Part shown: in pieces, positions 36,730 to 44,695 of the stretch | Layout of the letters: every line of letters starts with the position of its first letter | Position numbering within the stretch: position 1 is the first letter of the stretch | Source of the DNA: Thermoplasmatota archaeon | GTDB lineage: Archaea > Thermoplasmatota > Thermoplasmata > Thermoplasmatales > Thermoplasmataceae | DNA length: 56,542 bases | Direction of reading: 5' to 3' | Assembly: GCA_023487205.1 (NCBI GenBank) | Contig: JAMDBT010000007.1 | Location: forward strand, 19,263 to 75,804 | Notes under the pieces: model-generated | The model's database searches: none | The model's input: the letters and a program-made list of their open reading frames with translations, nothing else | What the model was told of the DNA's origin: nothing | Made by a program: the position numbers and the translations under genes

Positions 36730-37149
36730 ATGCTCAATCAAAGGTACGTTGATCTATTAAGGAAGTCAAACTATAAGATTACACCTCAACGCTTGAGAGT
36801 AATAGACTACGTTTCAAGTCATCCGGGCCACTTCAGGGCTGAAGACGTCTTTTTCCACGTAAAGGGCGTGGAACCTTCGATCACACTTGCAACAATTTAC
36901 AACATTTTCCGCGCCATGATAAGGTCTGGAATTATCAACTCGTTCGAGATTAATGGAACAACGTGGTTCGAAAGCAACACCAATCCTCATGCCAATTTAT
37001 TCTGTGAAGTATGTCACAAGTTTGAGGACGTGGAACTTCCGGATCAGTTCTTTACGAAGAAGCTTTCCAAGGAACTTGGCATACAGGTGAATTCTGCATC
37101 AGTCCTGCTTAAGGGCACGTGCAGCGTTTGTAATGCCAGGGCCAACTAA
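36730..37149 (+). CDS. Fur-family metal-dependent regulator
   Basis: 139 residues. The winged helix (YKITPQRLRVIDYVSS and SLATIYNIFRAMIRSGII-like region, 15-70) is followed by a metal-binding dimer domain with HANLFCEVCHKFEDVELP and a C-terminal GTCSVCNA. The two CxxC pairs form the structural zinc site. Fur-family proteins repress metal-uptake or peroxide genes when a metal is bound. Iron, manganese, zinc or peroxide sensing cannot be told apart from this sequence. It is probably leaderless and autoregulated. Confidence 0.9.
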   Translation: MLNQRYVDLLRKSNYKITPQRLRVIDYVSSHPGHFRAEDVFFHVKGVEPSITLATIYNIFRAMIRSGIINSFEINGTTWFESNTNPHANLFCEVCHKFEDVELPDQFFTKKLSKELGIQVNSASVLLKGTCSVCNARAN

Positions 37150-37323
37150 GGCTTTCTGCACGGTTCGTTTCGTTCACAGATCAAACTATCCGGGATTCTT
37201 TGTAGATCTTTCATCGTTCTGTGTTTTCAAGATCGAAAACTGCGGGGAAAAAATGCTTTGGCCATATGCAGCCTGTCAAATATTATGTGCATAAGTGCAT
37301 TCCGACTCATGGGATAGAGAACT

Positions 37324-38577
37324 TTGGCATGGGCGGACAAATACAGGGCGAAGAGTTTTTCGGAACTGATAGTGAAGCCTGATATCCTCAGGTCCGTAAT
37401 TGCCTGGGTAAACCAGTGGAGAGCAGGAGCCCCGGAAAAGAAGATCCTTCTGCTTCATGGTCCTCCCGGGGTGGGGAAGACAACCTTCGCGTCGGTAATC
37501 TCTTCAGAAATGGGCCTCAGCCTCGTTGAAATGAATTCTTCAGAGAGAAGGAACGAGGACAGCCTGAGGATCACAGGAAAGATGGCTGGCCTGTACAGGG
37601 ACCTCCTGCAATTTGAAGCCGTACCGACCGGGCCGGACAAGATAATCCTGATCGATGAAGCTGATAACATTTTCGAAGGCAGATCCGAAGCTTCAGATTC
37701 CGGAGGAATGAGGGCTCTTGCCGAAATCGCGGAAACAACCCGGAATCCCGTAATTGTCACCATGAACGATTTCTATGAGTTCAGGCGCAAGTCACATTCC
37801 CGTGAAGTGCTGGACAATGCCCTTCAGATCGAGCTTGTCCCGTATCACAGAAAGAACGAGAAGGACTACTCGTCCTTCAGGACCAGGCTGAAGGAGAGAA
37901 TGGCCAGGATCTGCGAGATCGAGGGAGTTTCGGTACCCGAGAATATAATTGACGGGATCATCGACAAGAACGGGACCGACATTCGCGCTTCCCTGAACGA
38001 TCTTGAGTCCATGAGGTACGTCGACGGAACCCCAGGCGGATTCCGAGACCAGGAGGAGAGCCTGTACAAGGTTGTGGAGACAATCCTGTTCCGTGGGGAA
38101 ATGGATAGGGCAGTGGAGGTTTCCAGGGATGGTGATTTTACTCCGGAGGATCTGTTGATGTGGCTTGACCAGAATGCACACTATGTGGGGGTTGAGGACA
38201 GTGACAGGGCTGCCATGTATCGCCTGATCTCATACTGTGACATGATGATTGGAAGAGTTACAAGGAAGCAACACTACGCGTTCAAGGGTTACGCTGAGGA
38301 ATTAGCCTGTGGTATCAGGCACTTAGCTTCGAAACCGTACGGGCACTACGTCAAGTTTCAATTCCCCTCCTATATAAGAAACCTGGCCAGGATCAAGTCC
38401 GGGGGGTATGCCAGGAAGGGACTCGAAGCAAAACTGTCCAGATACACCCATATGGGTCCAGACGTGGTGAGGAACCATATGTGGTTCTTTTCGGGAATGG
38501 CGAAACACCGACCAGACCTTTTTCGTGAAATATCCAGGAAATTAATGATCAGGGATGAGGAGATCGGCTATCTTTAA
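37324..38577 (+). CDS. rfcL: Replication factor C large subunit
   Basis: 417 residues with a TTG start, giving the family opening MAWADKYRAKSFSELIVKPD. Walker A HGPPGVGKT (45-53) and Walker B ILIDEAD (108-114) are present, then sensor-like IVTMND. The C-terminal collar domain continues to 417, and the basic tail of some archaeal RfcL is missing. With RfcS it loads the PCNA clamp. The 3' end overlaps the convergent Pop5-like gene by 29 bases. Confidence 0.93.
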   Translation: MAWADKYRAKSFSELIVKPDILRSVIAWVNQWRAGAPEKKILLLHGPPGVGKTTFASVISSEMGLSLVEMNSSERRNEDSLRITGKMAGLYRDLLQFEAVPTGPDKIILIDEADNIFEGRSEASDSGGMRALAEIAETTRNPVIVTMNDFYEFRRKSHSREVLDNALQIELVPYHRKNEKDYSSFRTRLKERMARICEIEGVSVPENIIDGIIDKNGTDIRASLNDLESMRYVDGTPGGFRDQEESLYKVVETILFRGEMDRAVEVSRDGDFTPEDLLMWLDQNAHYVGVEDSDRAAMYRLISYCDMMIGRVTRKQHYAFKGYAEELACGIRHLASKPYGHYVKFQFPSYIRNLARIKSGGYARKGLEAKLSRYTHMGPDVVRNHMWFFSGMAKHRPDLFREISRKLMIRDEEIGYL

Positions 38578-38842
38578 CTGAATTCTCCAGGCGGGAAATG
38601 ACTCGCAAGCATTTGTGTATTGTCCCGCTGACGGTGACTATCCTCACATCAGGAAACAAAGATTCTATTTCCTTGCATAAACCGTCCTTTTCTAGCTGGT
38701 TGGTACCGATAACTGCGAATTCACCCCTTGTCAGCCGCACCCTGGCTTCATGCTTCCCTGAGAGTGCACGTTCCAGTTTTCTCAAATCTGCGCCGGAATG
38801 CGCAATTAACACGTACCTCCTCCTCTTCAGTGAACCCTTCAC
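38549..38842 (-). CDS. rnp2: Probable RNase P protein component 2 (Pop5 homologue)
   Basis: 97 residues. The opening KRRRYVLIAHSGADLRKLERAL, the middle strand GEFAVIGTNQLEKD and the strongly conserved VSGTIHKC near the end follow the archaeal Pop5 pattern (in others, GVSGTIKR). Pop5 binds RNase P RNA and activates it for tRNA 5' maturation. The protein is a little shorter than usual (about 110-120). It is downstream of the DCC oxidoreductase gene by 26 bases and overlaps rfcL at the 3' end. An unrelated small protein is possible. Confidence 0.6.
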   Translation of the reverse strand: MKGSLKRRRYVLIAHSGADLRKLERALSGKHEARVRLTRGEFAVIGTNQLEKDGLCKEIESLFPDVRIVTVSGTIHKCLRVISRLENSVKDSRSPHP

Positions 38843-38868
38843 CTTAACAGTCTCCGTTATGGGGTTCC

Positions 38869-39240
38869 CTAAGTCCGCATAAGTTTTCCGGTTCGACCGA
38901 TCCGGTGCCTGTTTCTAGCCATGAAATCGTAGAGCCCGTCACCGAAACCGATCAGCATTGAGAGCTTGAAAAAAGCCCAGAAAGGAAAGAGGGGCGGGAT
39001 CATCCGTGTGATCTGCACGAGTGATTCCATCCCATTTTCAACGCGTCCATCCAGCCAAATAGTATGCATGCTTTTTTCGAGGTTCTCCTCGCTGATCCCG
39101 AAATCGGCCACGTCCTGAGCGTGAATCCCGGTGAACTGAAGCGTTCCATTTCCTCCCAGTTTCGAAGCGACATCGACGGACAGGGAGCATACGCTGCAAT
39201 TATCATCGTACAGAACCGTAACCTTCTGGGGGTTTTTCAC
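38869..39240 (-). CDS. DCC-family (DUF393) thiol-disulfide oxidoreductase-like protein
   Basis: 123 residues with a GTG start. The family motif D-x-x-C-x-x-C is present in VLYDDNCSVCSLSV, followed by the conserved HAQD region, LDGRVENGMESLVQITRMIPP and FYDFMARNRHRIGR-like end (YDFMARNRHRIG). The fold is thioredoxin-like; the physiological substrate is unknown. It lies 26 bases upstream of the Pop5-like gene, so the two are probably one transcript. Confidence 0.88.
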   Translation of the reverse strand: MKNPQKVTVLYDDNCSVCSLSVDVASKLGGNGTLQFTGIHAQDVADFGISEENLEKSMHTIWLDGRVENGMESLVQITRMIPPLFPFWAFFKLSMLIGFGDGLYDFMARNRHRIGRTGKLMRT

Positions 39241-39338
39241 GATTCTAAATTAATAATCGAAAGAAATAGTCTTGCAACTACACAAACCGCAAGCAGTTGT
39301 GAGGGACCGACCAACCGGTGGCCCCCTGTATATGTCGC

Positions 39339-40184
39339 CTAAGCGGCCTTATTAAACCTGGCCCTGGCAATGACGCTCTCAACCCTCTTATATGCAAGAT
39401 AGAAAGCAATGGTCATCAGTACATCAGGAATGCCGTTTAACAATGTATATTCCGACAGTTTAGAGGAAAGGCTCGAAACTGAGGATGTGTTGTTTGCCTG
39501 AACCGCTGTCGACACTACCTGGATGAACGTGGGAAGCAGGAACAAAAGCATGAAAACGCCTATGGCAACTGTAGCAACAAATGACGCGGCAAGTATTATT
39601 TTTCCCCGTGTTTCTTGCAGCGCAACTGATAGAAGAATATACGAGATCGACCCGAGTATAGATGCTGCCACGGTTAGAACCAGGAGCTCGGTTGTTGCAG
39701 TCTGAAGTGAAGAAATTACCTGTGAGCTGGTAAGATTTTGACCCGCCCCGCTAATGAAAGATGTCGAATTCAGGATCCCGATGGTAAATGCAACAATGGC
39801 GCCAATTTCCAAGCCTAAACTTATAAAGAACACAATGATTGCCCCCACCACCATTCTTGCGTGTTTAATCCCAAATGATTTTCTCCCCAATATTACCAGA
39901 ATTGCTCCGACACAGATGAGGATGAGTCCAACAAGATCAACGCCCGGAAGCCACGCTAATCCAACACCTATGGCAAGAAGGATGAATCCATTCTTCGTTC
40001 GATCTACCTCCCTCCGCCAGACTTCCTCTCCAAACTTTGCAATGTCTGAAGGTGGTCCCCAAACGTTTTCACTGGAGCTGCCGATGGTCGTTGCCTTGCC
40101 CGGCAGGGTCAACCCACAATTGACGCAGTTCAGGGCGGATGCAACATTGATGGTACCGCACGTGGCGCATGTCTTGCCTTCCAT
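39339..40184 (-). CDS. Zinc-ribbon multi-span membrane protein (DUF973-like)
   Basis: 281 residues. An N-terminal zinc ribbon (CATCGTIN, C6 and C9; CVNCG, C20 and C23) is followed by a cytoplasmic linker and five to six membrane segments from about 67 to 270. An external loop with NST and NLT lies near 138-155, another with NNTSS near 230. This matches the archaeal family of zinc ribbon plus DUF973-like membrane domain. Function is unknown; the ribbon may bind a nucleic acid or protein partner at the inner face. Confidence 0.75.
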   Translation of the reverse strand: MEGKTCATCGTINVASALNCVNCGLTLPGKATTIGSSSENVWGPPSDIAKFGEEVWRREVDRTKNGFILLAIGVGLAWLPGVDLVGLILICVGAILVILGRKSFGIKHARMVVGAIIVFFISLGLEIGAIVAFTIGILNSTSFISGAGQNLTSSQVISSLQTATTELLVLTVAASILGSISYILLSVALQETRGKIILAASFVATVAIGVFMLLFLLPTFIQVVSTAVQANNTSSVSSLSSKLSEYTLLNGIPDVLMTIAFYLAYKRVESVIARARFNKAA

Positions 40185-40387
40185 GTTATCAAGAAGCGAT
40201 CAGGAAAGTGCCTATATTATGTTGTCTTATGCCTTAACCGGGAAGGGCCTGTTTTCCCAAGCACCGGATCGCCATAACACAGTTCCATTTCCCGAGCACG
40301 GGCTTCCAAACGGTGAGGAAGATAAGTAGTACTTGGACAGACCGCAATACCATGATTGGTTTTGGGTAGGAATTCTTCTTGAGAAGA

Positions 40388-40394
40388 ATATATA
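40388..40394 (+). promoter_or_regulatory. TATA box of rpl15e
   Basis: ATATATA at 40388-40394 predicts a start near 40417 and a 20-base leader, with AAGGGA (40425-40430) six bases before ATG 40437. Confidence 0.7.
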
Positions 40395-40436
40395 TACAGT
40401 ACAAAACTAACGCAAAACTGAATCAAGGGAAATAAA

Positions 40437-41030
40437 ATGCAATCTTCCAGCACATACTCGGTAGTAAGAGGGGCCTGGAAAGGTCTCAAGGGTTCCGAAA
40501 TCTATGATCTTCAGAAACAGCGGATGGTGGGGTGGAGGAATTCGCTCTCGGTTGAGCGAGTCGAGAAACCTACCAGAATTGACAGGGCGAGAGAACTGGG
40601 ATACAAGAGCAAACAGGGATTCGTCGTTGTCAGGTCGAGAGTCAGGAGAGGGGGTAGACACAGACCAAAGATCATGGGCGGAAGAAGACCCAGAAGACTT
40701 GCATACAATAAACTCACTCCTAAGAAAAGCATCCAGTGGATTGCTGAGGAGAGAGCAGCAGATAAGTATCCAAATCTTGAGGTGCTGAATTCCTACTATG
40801 TTGGTGAGGATGGGTCATACAAATATTATGAGGTCATTCTCGTAGATCCGGACAGCCCGGTCATTATTTCGGATCCAAAAATCAATTGGATTTCTGAAGA
40901 TACTCAAAAGGGAAGGGTCTACAGGGGACTGACTTCTGCAGGATACAAAGGCAGAGGCCTTCGAACCGGCAGGACTGGCAGCAGCAAGAGTAGACCATCT
41001 ATCAGGGCAAACGGGAGAATAAGACGCTAA
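40437..41030 (+). CDS. rpl15e: Ribosomal protein L15e
   Basis: 197 residues, full length for archaeal L15e. Diagnostic stretches are [46 protein letters not shown] and the end [20 protein letters not shown]. It is a basic large-subunit protein contacting 23S rRNA. It has its own TATA box and SD and stands alone, followed by the GC-rich non-coding stretch and tRNA-Ser. Confidence 0.96.
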   Translation: MQSSSTYSVVRGAWKGLKGSEIYDLQKQRMVGWRNSLSVERVEKPTRIDRARELGYKSKQGFVVVRSRVRRGGRHRPKIMGGRRPRRLAYNKLTPKKSIQWIAEERAADKYPNLEVLNSYYVGEDGSYKYYEVILVDPDSPVIISDPKINWISEDTQKGRVYRGLTSAGYKGRGLRTGRTGSSKSRPSIRANGRIRR

Positions 41031-41244
41031 GCTCGCGGGATTGCTGCTACAGGACGCTCGGTGTAGATTAGACCAGCCCGCTACTGCAAAGCGATCACCG
41101 TCGGAAACCACAAACCGGGAGTAACCTGGAGCGGCTCGGGGCGCCAGTCAGACTTACCTAGCCATTTGAGCATTCAGCGATCAAGGTGAGGTCCTCTTAT
41201 TCAACACAACTTTCATTAGTCGCTCTCACTTTCCACACGAAAAA
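41031..41244 (+). ncRNA. GC-rich non-coding stretch with nested hairpins, possible RNA gene
   Basis: Between rpl15e and tRNA-Ser there is no supported frame, yet the DNA is GC-rich and self-complementary. GCGGG (41035-41039) pairs with CCCGC (41077-41081) around CTACA (41047-41051) and TGTAG (41062-41066). Further on, CTGG and CCAG enclose a GC-rich segment near 41128-41149. It lacks the conserved core motifs I would expect for SRP RNA or RNase P RNA. It could be a guide RNA, an rpl15e 3' leader/terminator structure or a relic of the integrated element. Confidence 0.3.
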
Positions 41245-41325
41245 GCCGCGGTGGCCCAGTGGTACGGCGCCAGACTTGAGATCTGGTTCCCTTGTGGATC
41301 GGGAGTTCGAATCTCTCCCGCGGCG
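41245..41325 (+). tRNA. tRNA-Ser(TGA)
   Basis: Complete cloverleaf. Acceptor GCCGCGG (41245-41251) pairs with CCGCGGC (41318-41324), with discriminator G41325 as usual for serine. D-stem GCC/GGC. Anticodon arm CCAGA-CTTGAGA-TCTGG (41270-41286) with anticodon TGA at 41277-41279. A long 14-base variable region marks class II, and the T-loop is TTCGAAT (41306-41312). It reads UCA and related serine codons. CCA is not encoded. A dead integrase follows 27 bases downstream. Confidence 0.93.
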
Positions 41326-41351
41326 TAAGTCCATGTTCGTGATGGGCAGTT

Positions 41352-41565
41352 TCAGTATTTTACTACCTCCGCTAGAAAAAAATTCCTCTTCACCTTATCC
41401 CTGATCTCATTGATGACCTCGCCCTAGTCGAGGTGGGCGTAAACCGATGTTGTCTGCAGGTCCTGATGACCGAGGATTTTCGATACTCCGTAGATGGAAA
41501 CGTCCTGCCTAAAGAGTTAAGTAGCATAGGCGTGCGTGGCCAGGTAGTTGTGGAACCTTACTCCG
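41352..41565 (-). pseudogene. Tyrosine integrase/recombinase C-terminal remnant
   Basis: Reading the minus strand from about 41565 gives SGVRFHNYLATHAYAT, stop, LFRQDVSIYGVSKILGHQDLQTT, then SVYAHLD, stop, GEVINEIRDKVKR. This is the C-terminal catalytic part of a tyrosine recombinase, with the LGH box and the nucleophile Tyr in VYAHL. Two in-frame stops and loss of the Arg in H-x-x-R show it is dead. It lies just 3' of tRNA-Ser, where archaeal integrases commonly insert. Its 5' part overlaps the last codons of the copper ATPase. Confidence 0.8.
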
Positions 41566-43648
41566 GATTTTGAGACTTTCCTTCGCGGGGAAGAGGAACT
41601 GCCCTCAATAGTCCATTAATCTTTCTTCTCAACAATAATGAATTCAGGACTACGGACGATGAACTCATACCCATAGCGAAGGCTGCCAGGATAGGTAGGA
41701 GAGAGTAGATTGATAGCCCAAACACAGGTACAAGTGCACCTCCTGCAATGGGAATTAGGGCTGTGTTGTAACCAAATGCCCATCCGATGTTCTGTTTTAC
41801 CTTTCCAACTGTCTTAGTTCCGATGATCTTGGAACGTGCCACGTCATTAAGATCATTCTTGAGGAGAATGATATCGCCACTCTCCCTGGCTATGTCGGAG
41901 CCTGATCCCATGGCAATTCCTACATCTGCGGTCTCCAGGGCTACCGTATCATTGATTCCGTCACCTGTGAATACCACGTAGTCGCCGGCTTCCTGGTACT
42001 TCTTGATTATTTCCGACTTGCCTGCAGGCGATACCTCAGCATGAATATCCTCGATTCCCACCCGGCCGGCTACCCTCCTGGCTTCTTCGAGGGAATCCCC
42101 GGTCACGATGGAAGACCTGATGCCCATATCCTTCAACCGTTTTACCGCGGAAATGGCATCTTCCCTGATCCTGTACGAGATGGATATCAACCCTTTCTCG
42201 GCTCCGTCCAGAGAGACAGAGACCGTTGAACCGCCTTCCCTCTTAGCTCTTGAGACTTTGACTTCACGTGTGTTGATGGTTCCTGTAATTCCAATCCCCG
42301 GGATTTCTTTGAAGTTGGAAACATTTGACAGCGTGATTTTTCTCCGCTCTGCCAGAGACACTATGGCCTTCGCTATTGGGTGATTGGACAGGGATTCCAC
42401 AGAGGCGGCCAGCGATATGATATCATCCTCTGAGCTTCCCTGCGTCGTCGTAATTCCGGTCACGACGGGGTCGGGCTCTGTCAGGGTACCGGTCTTGTCA
42501 AAAACAGCCCTGTTAGCCTTCGACAACCTCTCCAGCGCGCTGGCGTTCTTGATTATGATCCCGTTCTCTGAAGAAACGCTGGATGAGATTAGAAGAGTGA
42601 TAGGTCCCGCGAGCCCGATTGCACAGGGGCACGCGATGATAACTACGGATACAAACGCAAGTATGCAAATTTCAAGAGCCAGGGAATTTCCGATGCTGTT
42701 TAGATAGAAATACCAGAAGAATGATGCTGCCAGCGCCGAAACTATAACAACAGGCACAAAAACAGAAGAGAACACGTCGGCAATTCTCTGCACCTTCAGT
42801 CTCCCGGAAATTGCTCTCTGGATGAGCTCAAAGATCTGGCTCACAGTGCTATCCTTTCCGGTCCTGATGACATTGATTCGCAAGATTCCGTTAAGATTCT
42901 TGGTTCCGGAAGAGACTCCGTCTCCGGGAGATTTCAATACAGGCCCCTCCTCTCCCGTGAGCATTGACTCATCAACCTCACTCCTGCCTTCGTATACGCT
43001 GCCATCGACCGGGATGACCTCTCCGGGCTTCAGAAGGATGTTGTCCCCAGGCTTGACCTCCTCCGTCTTCCTGTCGATTATTTCTCCGTTGGGGGACACA
43101 AAATGAGCAATGTTGGGTATCATTCCAATGAGCTTGCCGGCAGCAGCATTGGCCCTGGCTTTTGTCAGATTCTCGACGAAGTTTCCGGTCAGGATAAGCG
43201 TAATTATAAAGGCAGACGCGTCGAAATATACCTCATCCGGGGGGATTGCACCTGGATGCGCAAGGGTTACGAATGCCGAAAACACGAATGCCGTGAGTGT
43301 ACCCAGTGAAACCAGCAGATCCATGTTGGCAGATCTTGTCTTCAGGGCATGATAGGCTCCTTCGTAAAAACCAAGGCCAGAGTAGAACTGGACCGGAATC
43401 GTCATCGCAAGAAGCAGGTAGTTGAGATAATATATGGAATGCGAGAACCCGTAATCGAATACCAGGATGGGCACGGACAACATCCACCCCACGAAAAGCC
43501 TCCGCTTCAGCTTCTTCGATTCTCGCTCCGGGGAAACAAATTTATTCTGACATGTCTTTGAACAGAAGAAATAACCCTGTCCCTCCACGTCCGAAAATAG
43601 ATCAGATGTTTCGGGAACAAACATCCCGCATACTGGATCTGTTGGCAT
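41558..43648 (-). CDS. copA: Copper-translocating P1B-type ATPase with N-terminal YHS domain
   Basis: 696 residues. Residues 1-40 are a YHS/TRASH metal domain (DPVCGM C7, FFCSKTC C29 and C33), taking the place of the usual HMA domain. Actuator TGEEGP (231-236), the metal site CPC (340-342) in the membrane, phosphorylated D384 in DKTGT, NHPIAKAI in the nucleotide domain, GDGIND and a final MSSSS follow. It exports Cu+ (or Ag+) across the membrane with ATP. It is 12 bases after the small YHS gene and divergent from the TRASH regulator. The last residues (GKSQNPE) overlap the integrase relic, so the C-terminus may have changed. Confidence 0.93.
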   Translation of the reverse strand: MPTDPVCGMFVPETSDLFSDVEGQGYFFCSKTCQNKFVSPERESKKLKRRLFVGWMLSVPILVFDYGFSHSIYYLNYLLLAMTIPVQFYSGLGFYEGAYHALKTRSANMDLLVSLGTLTAFVFSAFVTLAHPGAIPPDEVYFDASAFIITLILTGNFVENLTKARANAAAGKLIGMIPNIAHFVSPNGEIIDRKTEEVKPGDNILLKPGEVIPVDGSVYEGRSEVDESMLTGEEGPVLKSPGDGVSSGTKNLNGILRINVIRTGKDSTVSQIFELIQRAISGRLKVQRIADVFSSVFVPVVIVSALAASFFWYFYLNSIGNSLALEICILAFVSVVIIACPCAIGLAGPITLLISSSVSSENGIIIKNASALERLSKANRAVFDKTGTLTEPDPVVTGITTTQGSSEDDIISLAASVESLSNHPIAKAIVSLAERRKITLSNVSNFKEIPGIGITGTINTREVKVSRAKREGGSTVSVSLDGAEKGLISISYRIREDAISAVKRLKDMGIRSSIVTGDSLEEARRVAGRVGIEDIHAEVSPAGKSEIIKKYQEAGDYVVFTGDGINDTVALETADVGIAMGSGSDIARESGDIILLKNDLNDVARSKIIGTKTVGKVKQNIGWAFGYNTALIPIAGGALVPVFGLSIYSLLPILAAFAMGMSSSSVVLNSLLLRRKINGLLRAVPLPREGKSQNPE

Positions 43649-43660
43649 TTCCGAACTGTT

Positions 43661-43801
43661 TTACCTGCTGTGCTTAAGGGGATTCTTGTCGAATTCCGCT
43701 TTGCACGCGCCGCTGCAGAAATAAAACTTCTTTCCCTGAAACTCGCTCTGAAATTTCGAGTCTTCCTTCACTTTCATTCCACAAATGACGTCTTTAGCCA
43801 T
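43661..43801 (-). CDS. 46-residue YHS/TRASH-domain metal-binding protein (CopM-like)
   Basis: A short gene from ATG 43801 to TAA 43661. The whole protein is one YHS domain: MAKDVICGMKV (C7) and FYFCSGACKAEF (C29, C33). It closely resembles the N-terminal domain of the downstream ATPase. It probably carries copper to the pump or buffers it, like the small CopM protein of the Sulfolobus copTMA cluster. The ATPase starts 12 bases later, so both share the promoter with TATA-like GTTATTAGTAA (43820-43830) 24 bases before this ATG. Family assignment is firm, role inferred. Confidence 0.85.
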   Translation of the reverse strand: MAKDVICGMKVKEDSKFQSEFQGKKFYFCSGACKAEFDKNPLKHSR

Positions 43802-43838
43802 GGAGTATGGAGTGTTGGATTACTAATAACCGTTCTGC

Positions 43839-43851
43839 ATACACAATGTAT
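43839..43851. promoter_or_regulatory. Palindromic operator candidate between the divergent copper genes
   Basis: ATACA-CAA-TGTAT is a perfect 5-bp palindrome with a 3-base spacer in the 75-base intergenic space. Its right half overlaps the regulator's TATA-like TGTATTTACA (43847-43856), and it lies just upstream of the pump operon's TATA box. It is the best site for the TRASH regulator. Confidence 0.5.
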
Positions 43852-43876
43852 TTACAACCTGCCGATATTTTGCAAT

Positions 43877-44419
43877 ATGAAAAGAAATATGACTGAGATC
43901 GAACAGCGATTGCTTGTCATATTGAAGAAGGATTCCAGGAGGACAATTGTCGAAGCTGCGGAAGAACTCGGTGTAAGCAGGATAACTGCCAAGAAAGCAT
44001 TTGATTCGCTCATAAGCGAAGGCAGGATCAGGAATTTCACGGTTAACATCAACGACGACATGAAGGATCTGGTCCTCGTACACACGAAGAGCCTGAAGAG
44101 TTTCCCGCAGACTCTGCTCATTGAGAGCTTCAGGCTGCTGGACGGAACCTACTTGGCAGTTCTGTATTATGAAAACCTGCCCAGAATAAGGGATCTTCCG
44201 ATAATCGACGTGCAAATTGCAACTGAACGCACCATCAACGACAGCGCAGGTAGGCTCGAGCATCTCCACTGTGACTATTGTGACAGGGAAATTACCGGAA
44301 ACCCGATTATTCTTGAACTGCGAGGAAAAACCTATTATGCATGCTGTCCGAACTGCGAACGCGATCTCAACAAGGGACGGGAGTTCGAACCTCAAGAAAC
44401 GGCTCATGCGCACGATTAG
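43877..44419 (+). CDS. Copper-responsive regulator: Lrp-type helix-turn-helix plus TRASH domain (CopR/CopT-like)
   Basis: 180 residues from ATG 43877 (ATG 43889 also possible). The helix-turn-helix at 7-50 reads EIEQRLLVILKKDSRRTIVEAAEELGVSRITAKKAF-like. A linker domain follows, then a C-terminal TRASH finger (131-165): C132 and C135 in HCDYCDREI, C156/C157 and C160 in YYACCPNCERDL. The tail ends HAHD. This is the architecture of archaeal CopT/CopR, where copper binding to TRASH relieves or activates transcription of the pump. It is divergent from the YHS protein and ATPase, with a palindrome on its own TATA box. Confidence 0.9.
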   Translation: MKRNMTEIEQRLLVILKKDSRRTIVEAAEELGVSRITAKKAFDSLISEGRIRNFTVNINDDMKDLVLVHTKSLKSFPQTLLIESFRLLDGTYLAVLYYENLPRIRDLPIIDVQIATERTINDSAGRLEHLHCDYCDREITGNPIILELRGKTYYACCPNCERDLNKGREFEPQETAHAHD

Positions 44420-44695
44420 TGCTGTTCCTTGCCATTTTGGCCTGGCAGGGACTTACAGGGGAAACCTAACTGGCACCTTCCTCACTTTCAATTCACGAGT
44501 GTCTGAACAATGGACAGAGTAACTGCAGACCGTGAAATTTATTGCGGTTCAATTCCTGTGATGCCACCCATGGACGCTTGTCCGTCTTGCTGCAAAAGGT
44601 GCATCAGACTCCACAGGGAAATACCAAGCCTGCTACCAATGCACCATCCTGACTTGAGGATTGGAGGCGATGCGGATTTAGAAACTCTTCCCCGG
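44420..44695. other. Gene-free stretch after the copper regulator
   Basis: 276 bases between convergent genes. Both strands have overlapping open frames. In the minus-strand frame, segments such as DGALVAGLVFPCG and CTFCSKTDKRPW interrupted by a stop could be a decayed gene, but I cannot name it. No RNA gene or clear repeat seen. Confidence 0.35.

Noticed and set aside
41031-41244. SRP RNA or RNase P RNA in the GC-rich stretch
   Set aside because: The conserved SRP helix 8 and RNase P core sequences were not found on either strand, so only an unnamed structured stretch is reported.
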